From Verrucomicrobiales bacterium (GTDB taxonomy: Bacteria > Verrucomicrobiota > Verrucomicrobiia > Limisphaerales > JAFMIX01): DNA of 6,008 nucleotides. A program made the translations under genes and the position numbers. Under the pieces are notes generated by a model. The model was given only the letters and a program-made list of their open reading frames with translations. It was not told where the DNA came from and made no database searches. Location of the stretch: positions 1-6,008 of the forward strand of contig JAFMIX010000138.1 in NCBI GenBank assembly GCA_017853785.1, read 5' to 3'. Below, piece after piece: positions 1 to 4,962 of the stretch (positions within the stretch are counted from its first letter, which is position 1; every line of letters starts with the position of its first letter).

Positions 1-708
1 GGCAGCGTGGCGCTCATCCGCGAAGCGAAAAAACGCGGCGTGCCGATCTCCGGCGAAGCGTGCCCGCACCATTTTACGCTCACCGACGCGGCCATCGCCG
101 GCAGCGAAAAGTTTTGGGCGCAGGACGGCAAAGGAATTTTTGGTTTCAAGTCGCCCCCGCAGGAATTCCCTTCGTGGCCGAGTTACGACACGAATTTCAA
201 GATGAACCCGCCGCTGCGCTCCGCCAAAGATCGCGAGGCGATCCTCGCCGGCCTCGCGGACGGCACGATTGAGATCCTCGCCAGCGACCACGCGCCGCAT
301 TGCGATTACGAAAAGGAAGTGGAGTTCGACTACGCGCCCTTCGGCATCACCGGCTTCGAGACCGAACTCGCACTCTCGCTCATGCAGCTCGTCCATGCCC
401 GACGCCTCCCGCTCGGCGACCTCATCACGAAATACACCGTGAACCCGGCCAAGCTGCTGCGCCTGAACAAGGGCACGTTGAGCGTGGGAGCGGATGCGGA
501 CGTGACCGTGTTCGACCCCGACCAGGAATGGGTCTTCACGCGCGCAGCCACCGCGAGCAAGTCCGCGAACAACCCGTTCTACGGCTGGCCGCTCAAAGGC
601 AAAGCCACCGCCACCATTGTCGGCGGGAAAATCGTGTGGGCTGAACAAATGAAGCCGGTTTGCGTCCAAACCACAACGTCACAACCAACAACCAAAGGAA
701 ACTCATGA
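1..708 (+). CDS. pyrC: Dihydroorotase, 3' part (N-terminus lies outside the window)
   Basis: Dihydroorotase is a zinc enzyme of the amidohydrolase superfamily that interconverts carbamoyl aspartate and dihydroorotate in cytosolic pyrimidine synthesis. The frame is open from base 1, so the first 235 codons seen are the C-terminal portion; the family is usually about 420-450 residues. Counting from base 1, ACPHH (20-24) carries a metal-binding His, KMNPPLR (67-73) is the substrate-binding segment typical of class I enzymes, and ASDHAPH (94-100) contains the catalytic Asp96. PFGITGFET and the late NPF-GWPLKGK segment are also family hallmarks. About 25-30 extra residues (roughly 35-62, rich in Phe, Trp, Pro and Lys) separate the PHH and NPPLR motifs compared with Bacillus PyrC. 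After VWAEQ the protein has a Thr/Gln/Ser-rich tail that looks like translated spacer. The TGA overlaps the next ATG. The call as dihydroorotase is secure; the upstream extent is unknown. Confidence 0.95.
   Translation, partial: GSVALIREAKKRGVPISGEACPHHFTLTDAAIAGSEKFWAQDGKGIFGFKSPPQEFPSWPSYDTNFKMNPPLRSAKDREAILAGLADGTIEILASDHAPHCDYEKEVEFDYAPFGITGFETELALSLMQLVHARRLPLGDLITKYTVNPAKLLRLNKGTLSVGADADVTVFDPDQEWVFTRAATASKSANNPFYGWPLKGKATATIVGGKIVWAEQMKPVCVQTTTSQPTTKGNS
694..708 (+). promoter_or_regulatory. Ribosome binding site and ATGA stop-start overlap
   Basis: AAAGGAA at 694-700 is a good Shine-Dalgarno match, 4 bases from the ATG at 705. The ATG overlaps the pyrC TGA (706-708). This fixes the start of the thioredoxin-like gene and predicts translational coupling. 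It is the only clear Shine-Dalgarno site I found ahead of a gene in this window. Confidence 0.75.
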
Positions 709-1166
709 AACGAATCGCAACCACCCTGCTGGCGGGATTGATTTTAATGCAGCTCGCCACCAGCCACGCGGCGGAATGGCTGACCGACCTCCCCAAAGCG
801 CAAGCCCAAGCCAAAAAAGAAAACAAGCTGGTGCTGTTGGACTTCACCGGCTCGGATTGGTGCGGCTGGTGCATCAAGCTGAACAAAGAGGTGTTTTCCC
901 AGCCGGAGTTCGCCCAATATGCCGCCACCAACCTGGTGCTGGTGGAGGTGGATTTCCCCCGCAAGAAAGCCTTATCCGCCGAGCAAAAAGCCGCGAATCA
1001 GGCGCTGGCGAAGAAGTATGAAATCGAAGGTTACCCGACGATCATCGTGCTGGATGCTGCCGGCAATAAAATTGGTGAGACCGGCTATCAAAAAGGCGGA
1101 CCGAAGGCTTTCATTGCCACGCTGGAAACCATGAAAAAGATGGCGAACAAGAAGCCGGCCAAATAA
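705..1166 (+). CDS. Exported thioredoxin-like protein with a WCGWC active site
   Basis: This is a 153-residue protein of the thioredoxin fold, resembling the Thioredoxin_7 group of small exported thiol proteins. Residues 1-23 form a signal peptide: KR at the start, a hydrophobic core ATTLLAGLILMQLA, then SHA-A as a likely signal peptidase I site. The DFTGSDWCGWC segment places the redox pair at Cys53 and Cys56, and the cis-proline is Pro111 in EGYPT. CGWC instead of the CGPC of cytosolic thioredoxin is common in this group. It probably reduces or oxidises disulfides outside the cytoplasm; the partner is unknown. The start at 705 is chosen because AAAGGAA (694-700) sits 4 bases before it, and because a TTG start at 660 would put a hydrophilic stretch ahead of the signal peptide. 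The ATGA overlap implies coupling to pyrC. A classical terminator follows. No specific gene name is justified. Confidence 0.9.
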   Translation: MKRIATTLLAGLILMQLATSHAAEWLTDLPKAQAQAKKENKLVLLDFTGSDWCGWCIKLNKEVFSQPEFAQYAATNLVLVEVDFPRKKALSAEQKAANQALAKKYEIEGYPTIIVLDAAGNKIGETGYQKGGPKAFIATLETMKKMANKKPAK

Positions 1167-1184
1167 AAACGAATTCCTGTGCCC

Positions 1185-1215
1185 AAGCGCAGATTGCACA
1201 CGTCTGCGCTTTTTT
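1185..1215 (+). terminator. Rho-independent terminator after the thioredoxin-like gene
   Basis: The arms AAGCGCAGA (1185-1193) and TCTGCGCTT (1203-1211) pair perfectly over 9 bases around a 9-base loop, and the descending arm runs into six T residues (1210-1215). It lies 18 bases after the stop codon. This is a textbook intrinsic terminator and separates the pyrC/thioredoxin unit from carA. Confidence 0.9.
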
Positions 1216-1224
1216 GTTTCCAAC

Positions 1225-1253
1225 TTGAACCCGGTCACGATGCGCTCTAGCAT
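1225..1253 (+). promoter_or_regulatory. Candidate sigma-70-type promoter of carA
   Basis: TTGAAC (1225-1230) and TAGCAT (1248-1253) are separated by exactly 17 bases, which fits a -35/-10 pair. It sits just after the terminator, where a promoter is needed. Transcription would begin near 1260, giving a leader of only about 10 bases before the ATG at 1270. It would also exclude the in-frame ATG at 1240 as a start. Prediction from sequence only. Confidence 0.55.
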
Positions 1254-1269
1254 CCCGCAGTTTGATTTC

Positions 1270-2424
1270 ATGAAAGCGATTTTAGCCCTCGAAGACGGTT
1301 CAGTGTTTCACGGCACGGGTTTTGGCGCGAGGGCGTCAGCCTGCGGCGAGGTGTGCTTCAACACCTCCATGACCGGCTATCAGGAAATCCTCACCGACCC
1401 GTCCTACAAGGGGCAGATCGTGACGATGACCTACCCGCTCATCGGCAACTACGGCGTCAACCGGCAGGACATCGAATCATGGCGGCCGCACGCGGCGGGC
1501 TTTGTCATCCGCGAACTCTCACCCGTCGTCAGCAACTGGCGCGCGGACTGGTCGCTGAGCCAGTATCTTGAGGACAACGGCATCCCCGGCATCCAGGGCA
1601 TTGATACGCGGGCGCTCACAAAAAAATTGCGCGTGCGCGGCGCACTCAACGGCTTCATCACCACGGAGGACATCTCCGCGGCGGAAGCGGTGAAGCGCGC
1701 GAAGGAATTTGTCTTTGTCGGCGTGGATTACGTCAAAGAAGTCACCCACAAGGAAGCGTTCGCGTGGGACGCCCAGGACGAACAGAGCGCCGCCTTCGAT
1801 CTCGTGCGCGGCAACAAAGCCGTGGACGCCCGCAACATCCGCAAGCCGCTCCCGCCGGCGGACATTCCCATCGTCGCGTTCGATTACGGGATGAAATACA
1901 ACATCCTGCGCCGCCTGCGGCAACATGGGTTCAAGGTGCAGGTGCTGCCCGCGACGGCCAGCGCCGCCGAGGCGCTCAAATACAAACCCGCCGGAATCTT
2001 CCTCTCGAACGGCCCCGGCGACCCCGCCGCGCTGGACTACATCGTGCGCGAAGTGAAGACGCTGCTCGACACGGGCATCCCGATGTTCGGCATCTGCCTC
2101 GGCAACCAGCTGCTCGGTCAGGCATTCGGCGGCAAGACTTTCAAGCTCAAGTTTGGCCATCGCGGCGGCAACCAGCCGGTGAAGGATCTGGAATCCGGCC
2201 GGGTGGAGATCACCTCGCAGAACCACGGCTTCGCCGTGGACGAAAAATCATTGCCGAGCGACGTCGCCGTGCATCGCTTGAACCTGAACGACGGCACCGT
2301 GGAAGGTATGCGGCACAAGAAGAAGCCGGTGTTCTCGGTGCAGTATCACCCGGAAGCATCCCCGGGGCCGCACGATTCCACGCCGCTCTTCGCGGAATTC
2401 CGCGAGCTGATTGCGCGGCATTGA
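1270..2424 (+). CDS. carA: Carbamoyl phosphate synthase small (glutaminase) subunit
   Basis: CarA hydrolyses glutamine and channels ammonia to CarB, which makes carbamoyl phosphate for pyrimidines and arginine. The 384-residue length matches the family. The N-terminal small-chain domain (about 1-135) shows MTGYQEILTDPSY and YPLIGNYGVN. The C-terminal class I glutamine amidotransferase domain begins near DYGMKYNILRRL and carries LSNGPGDP, the nucleophile Cys276 in GICLGNQ, and His360 and Glu362 in HPEASPGPHD. The Cys-His spacing of 84 equals that of E. coli CarA (269 and 353). Unusually, Asn279 replaces the His normally following the nucleophile loop (GHQ in most members). The start at 1270 is chosen because MKAILALEDG is the standard CarA N-terminus; an upstream ATG at 1240 would fall inside the predicted promoter. 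No Shine-Dalgarno site is visible. carB is not adjacent downstream. Confidence 0.97.
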   Translation: MKAILALEDGSVFHGTGFGARASACGEVCFNTSMTGYQEILTDPSYKGQIVTMTYPLIGNYGVNRQDIESWRPHAAGFVIRELSPVVSNWRADWSLSQYLEDNGIPGIQGIDTRALTKKLRVRGALNGFITTEDISAAEAVKRAKEFVFVGVDYVKEVTHKEAFAWDAQDEQSAAFDLVRGNKAVDARNIRKPLPPADIPIVAFDYGMKYNILRRLRQHGFKVQVLPATASAAEALKYKPAGIFLSNGPGDPAALDYIVREVKTLLDTGIPMFGICLGNQLLGQAFGGKTFKLKFGHRGGNQPVKDLESGRVEITSQNHGFAVDEKSLPSDVAVHRLNLNDGTVEGMRHKKKPVFSVQYHPEASPGPHDSTPLFAEFRELIARH

Positions 2425-2459
2425 CGGGTTGTCCCATCCAAAAATGCGCGGAATTGCGT

Positions 2460-2487
2460 TTGACTTGAACCCTTCAGCGAGGATAAT
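2460..2487 (+). promoter_or_regulatory. Candidate sigma-70-type promoter of the FHA gene
   Basis: TTGACT (2460-2465) and GATAAT (2482-2487) are separated by 16 bases, a good -35/-10 pair in an otherwise GC-rich region. Transcription would begin near 2494, about 9 bases before the ATG at 2503. The -10 box lies inside a perfect palindrome (2477-2493). The promoter suggests the FHA gene is not simply read through from carA. Confidence 0.6.
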
Positions 2488-2493
2488 CCTCGC
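2477..2493. promoter_or_regulatory. Perfect palindrome over the -10 box, candidate operator
   Basis: GCGAGGAT, a single central A, and ATCCTCGC form a 17-base dyad with 8-base arms and no mismatch. It covers the whole predicted -10 element and ends 9 bases before the FHA start codon. A bound dimeric repressor here would block RNA polymerase. Alternatively, part of it could act as a small hairpin at the RNA 5' end. No regulator is identified. Confidence 0.5.
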
Positions 2494-2502
2494 AAATCAG
2501 CT

Positions 2503-3021
2503 ATGGTAAAACTAGTTCTCCTAAGTGAGGGTTTGGCAGGACGCTCACACGAGTTAATCGCGGAGAAAAACACGATTGGCCGCATTGAGGAGAACACGTT
2601 TCAAATCGCCGACCCCTCCGTCTCCAGTCGGCACTGCGAAGTTCTGCTGCGCGGTTCGGATGTAGTCGTCAAGGACCTCAACTCCACCAACGGCTCTTTC
2701 ATCGAAGGGCAGCAAATCTCCGGCGAAGCGGTCTTGAAACCCGGGCAAATCCTCCGCTTGGGGCAGATCCAGATGCGGCTTGAGACGGGCAACGCCGTCA
2801 CCCCCCAGCGCCCCAGCGTGGATTCCACCATGATCCTCCCGCGCGGCCAAGGCGGCGTGAGCCTGAACGATCTGGAAAAAGGTCCGGTGGGTGGCAATCT
2901 GGACACCAAGGTGTTTGCCCCCAAGCGGAACAAGGTCAACCTCTACTTCATCATCGGCAGCATCATCATCGCACTGGTGATCGCCGTGGGTCTCTGGCTC
3001 GCCTTGCGCGCGTTGAAATAA
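2503..3021 (+). CDS. FHA-domain protein with a C-terminal membrane anchor
   Basis: This 172-residue protein has an N-terminal forkhead-associated domain (about 1-95), a phosphothreonine-peptide-binding module. The diagnostic residues are present: Gly26-Arg27 (TIGR), Ser42-Arg43-His44 (SSRH), and Asn60-Ser-Thr-Asn63-Gly64 (LNSTNGS). A polar linker (about 96-145) contains two similar short motifs, STMIL (108-112) and DTKVF (134-138). A single hydrophobic segment (about 147-168) ending in ALRALK predicts a tail-anchored inner-membrane protein with the FHA domain in the cytoplasm. Its role is presumably to recruit a Ser/Thr-phosphorylated partner to the membrane; neither kinase nor partner is in the window. 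The start at 2503 places the first FHA strand (KLVLLSEG) right at the N-terminus as usual for such proteins. No Shine-Dalgarno site is visible. The FHA call is firm; the specific function is unknown. Confidence 0.9.
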   Translation: MVKLVLLSEGLAGRSHELIAEKNTIGRIEENTFQIADPSVSSRHCEVLLRGSDVVVKDLNSTNGSFIEGQQISGEAVLKPGQILRLGQIQMRLETGNAVTPQRPSVDSTMILPRGQGGVSLNDLEKGPVGGNLDTKVFAPKRNKVNLYFIIGSIIIALVIAVGLWLALRALK

Positions 3022-3076
3022 CCCGGCAGAGAATCCGCCAGCCCGCACCACCTCACCCTCACGGTTGGCCGATCAC

Positions 3077-3229
3077 TCATGTTCCAGCTGCTGATCCCGG
3101 CTTCGACAGCTTCAGCAGCATGGAGAACTGCGTGATGGCCTTTACGGCTTGGCGTAGGTTCGGTGGCATGTAGAGCAGGCCGCCAAGCACCAAGCTCCGG
3201 GTGGAAATAGGTTTACCTGTGGTGGCCAT
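3077..3229 (-). CDS. Doubtful 50-residue hypothetical protein
   Basis: An ATG-to-TGA frame of 50 codons reads on the - strand, starting MATTGKPISTRSLVLGG and ending KPGSAAGT. Its composition is protein-like: mixed hydrophobic and basic residues with no Arg/Ala/His-rich shadow bias. It sits in the gap and overlaps no real gene. Against it, there is no well-spaced Shine-Dalgarno site (a GGGGGAGA lies about 17 bases upstream), it is short, and I recognise no family. A stop codon in frame 16 codons upstream of the ATG limits any extension. It could equally be a remnant of a longer gene. Confidence 0.25.
   Translation of the reverse strand: MATTGKPISTRSLVLGGLLYMPPNLRQAVKAITQFSMLLKLSKPGSAAGT
3084..3123. 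repeat. Inverted repeat (imperfect hairpin)
   Basis: GCTGCTGA (3087-3094) pairs with TCAGCAGC (3112-3119) around a 17-base loop. Flanking CCA (3084-3086) pairs with TGG (3121-3123) if A3120 is bulged out. No T run follows, so it is not a classical terminator. It lies 62 bases after the FHA stop codon. Confidence 0.4.
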
Positions 3230-3256
3230 CGGTGTCTGAAGCTTATCTCCCCCGGC

Positions 3257-3291
3257 GGAAATGAAATTGACCTACATCAAGCTTTCATTCC
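3257..3291 (+). promoter_or_regulatory. Hairpin upstream of purF, possible leader structure
   Basis: GGAAATGAAA (3257-3266) pairs with TTTCATTCC (3283-3291) with one bulged A, and the inner TTGA (3267-3270) pairs with TCAA (3277-3280) across a 6-base loop; G3281-C3282 bulge. It is AT-rich compared with its surroundings. It matches no riboswitch class I recognise, including purine, PRPP or glycine types. If transcription of purF begins upstream of it, it would be part of the 5' leader. Confidence 0.3.
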
Positions 3292-3361
3292 AAAGGCAGC
3301 GACCGGGCGATGAAAAAATCTGCGTTGATTTCGCCCGAATCGGCGCGTTCCAATTTCACAC

Positions 3362-3390
3362 TTGCGCCGTGGAAGAAATCACTGTTGCAT
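3362..3390 (+). promoter_or_regulatory. Weak candidate promoter of purF
   Basis: TTGCGC (3362-3367) and TTGCAT (3385-3390) are 17 bases apart, and the -10-like box ends 15 bases before the ATG at 3406, the same geometry as for carA and the FHA gene. The hexamers themselves match the consensus poorly, so this is supported mainly by position. Confidence 0.25.
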
Positions 3391-3405
3391 TTCCGCCGCG
3401 CGCGG

Positions 3406-4872
3406 ATGCAAAACCAACCTTACCCCAAACATTATTGCGGCGTCTTCGGCGTGTTCGGTCACCCGAACGCGGCGGAGCTGACCTACTACGGCCTCTACGC
3501 CCTGCAACACCGCGGGCAGGAAAGCGCCGGCATCGTCACGAGCGACGGCAAACAGTTTTACGAGCACAAGGGAATGGGCCTCGTACCGCAGATTTTCAAA
3601 GGCAAGACGCTCCACGACCTCGTGGGCCACAACGCCATCGGCCACACCCGTTACTCCACAACCGGCTCTTCGCACCTGCGCAACGCCCAACCGCTCACGG
3701 TGGATTGCGCGCGCGGACGCATCGCCATCGCACACAACGGCAATCTCACCAACGCCGCGCAGTTGCGCGACGAACTGGAGGCGCGCGGCCAGATCTTCCA
3801 GACCACGGTAGACAGCGAAATCATTTTGCACCTGCTCGCGCAGCCCACGATGGGCGGCGAGGACAACAGCCTCGTGCAATCCATCCGCCGGCTCGAAGGC
3901 GCGTATTCCCTCTGCCTCCTCACCGAGAACGAACTCATCGGCGTCCGCGACCCGCAGGGATTCCGCCCGCTCTGCATCGGCAAACTCAACGACGGCTGGG
4001 TGCTCGCCAGCGAAACCTGCGCGCTGGACCTGATCCACGCCAAGTTCGTCCGCGACGTCGAGCCCGGCGAGATAGTCGTCATCAGCAAAAGCGGCATCGA
4101 AAGCGTGCAGGCTTTTCCCGAAAAGCCGCGCCGCGCGTTCTGCATGTTCGAGTATGTCTATTTCGCCCGGCCGGACAGCACCATCGCCGACCGCAACGTC
4201 TACAAGGTGCGCGTCGAAATGGGCCGCGAACTCGCCCGCGAACATCCCATCCAGGCCGACATGGTCGTGCCTGTGCCCGACAGCGGCAACTGCGCCGCGC
4301 TCGGCTACTCGCTCGAATCCGGTATCCCCTTCGAGATGGCCTTCGTCCGCAACCACTACGTCGGCCGCAGTTTTCTCCAGCCCTCGCAGCTTATTCGCGA
4401 CTTCGACGTGCGCGTGAAGCTCAACCTCATCGGCGGCCTCGTGAAGGGCAAGCGCGTCATCATCGTGGACGATTCCATCGTGCGCGGCACCACCTGCAAG
4501 ACGCGCGTGAAGACGCTCAAGGAAGCCGGCGCAACGGAGGTGCACGTGCTGGTGAGCTGCTCGCCGCACATGCATCCGTGCGTTTACGGCATCGATTTTC
4601 CCGACCGCAGCAAGCTGATGGCGGCGAACAATTCCGTCGCTGAAATCTGCAAGTATCTCAACGCCGACTCGCTGCATTACCTGTCCCCGGATGGCATGGT
4701 GCGGGCCACGCGGTTGCCACAGGAGAATTTCTGCATGGCCTGCTGGGACGGCAAATATCCCGTGCCCTACGACCCCACGACCGACAAGGAAATCATCGAG
4801 CGCCGCAAGAGCCGCAATCCGGGATTGGTGGACCTGCTCACGAAGGAAAAAAAGCAGATCAAACTGTTCTGA
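3406..4872 (+). CDS. purF: Amidophosphoribosyltransferase (glutamine PRPP amidotransferase), Fe-S type
   Basis: PurF makes phosphoribosylamine from PRPP and glutamine, the first committed step of purine synthesis in the cytosol. The 488-residue product has an N-terminal class II glutaminase domain: nucleophile Cys11 (CGVFGVFGH), QHRGQES, Arg82 in TRYSTTG, and Asn111-Gly112 in HNGNL. The C-terminal phosphoribosyltransferase domain has the PRPP motif VDDSIVRGTT (354-363). Four cysteines at 246, 392, 443 and 446 match the 4Fe-4S ligands of the Bacillus subtilis enzyme. Removing a 10-residue propeptide makes Cys11 residue 1 and puts the first two ligands at 236 and 382, as in B. subtilis. The frame is open upstream to an ATG at 3310, but that would give a 42-residue, Arg/Lys-rich propeptide; 3406 gives the usual length. 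No clear Shine-Dalgarno site precedes either start. Confidence 0.97.
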   Translation: MQNQPYPKHYCGVFGVFGHPNAAELTYYGLYALQHRGQESAGIVTSDGKQFYEHKGMGLVPQIFKGKTLHDLVGHNAIGHTRYSTTGSSHLRNAQPLTVDCARGRIAIAHNGNLTNAAQLRDELEARGQIFQTTVDSEIILHLLAQPTMGGEDNSLVQSIRRLEGAYSLCLLTENELIGVRDPQGFRPLCIGKLNDGWVLASETCALDLIHAKFVRDVEPGEIVVISKSGIESVQAFPEKPRRAFCMFEYVYFARPDSTIADRNVYKVRVEMGRELAREHPIQADMVVPVPDSGNCAALGYSLESGIPFEMAFVRNHYVGRSFLQPSQLIRDFDVRVKLNLIGGLVKGKRVIIVDDSIVRGTTCKTRVKTLKEAGATEVHVLVSCSPHMHPCVYGIDFPDRSKLMAANNSVAEICKYLNADSLHYLSPDGMVRATRLPQENFCMACWDGKYPVPYDPTTDKEIIERRKSRNPGLVDLLTKEKKQIKLF

Positions 4873-4939
4873 GTCGGGGCGCGGCACGCGGGGCGGCGGA
4901 AATCTTCTGGGCGCTTTCATCCAAGCTTGACGCCCCACA

Positions 4940-4957
4940 AAAGCCGCAACAGGCTTT
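4940..4957 (+). other. Small hairpin just before the dprA start
   Basis: AAAGCC (4940-4945) and GGCTTT (4952-4957) pair over 6 bases around a 6-base loop, ending 5 bases before the dprA ATG. It has only three T residues in the arm and none after, so it is a poor terminator. It would overlap the ribosome landing site. It may be chance. Confidence 0.25.
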
Positions 4958-4962
4958 CCCGC

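Larger units (their letters stand above)
3022..3405. other. 384-base intergenic region between the FHA gene and purF
   Basis: No confident gene lies here. The stretch is less GC-rich than its flanks and contains two imperfect hairpins (3084-3123 and 3257-3291), a doubtful 50-codon frame on the - strand (3077-3229), and presumably the purF promoter and leader. I see no intrinsic terminator with a T tract after the FHA stop. It could be an untranslated purF leader, a decayed gene, or both. Confidence 0.6.

Noticed and set aside
1240..1269. Upstream ATG at 1240 as the carA start
   Set aside because: It adds ten residues not seen in CarA, has no ribosome binding site, and lies between the predicted -35 and -10 boxes.
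2425..2459. A terminator after carA
   Set aside because: Only a 3-base GGG/CCC pairing and no T run are visible, so some read-through from carA into the FHA gene is possible.
1519..2468. Frames of about 235 codons on each strand over carA (- strand 1519-2226, + strand 1764-2468)
   Set aside because: Both are shadows of carA, with biased composition and no domain.
3022..3405. Known purine, PRPP or glycine riboswitch before purF
   Set aside because: I could not find the conserved core bases or helix order of these classes; only simple hairpins are visible.
3261..4643. A 460-codon + strand frame overlapping purF
   Set aside because: Arg/Pro/His-rich product typical of an out-of-phase reading of GC-rich coding DNA; purF in the other frame has all its catalytic and Fe-S residues.
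4927..4955. TTGACG (4927-4932) as a -35 box for dprA
   Set aside because: At 16-18 base spacing the downstream hexamers (such as CAGGCT) match a -10 box at only two positions, so no promoter is claimed.
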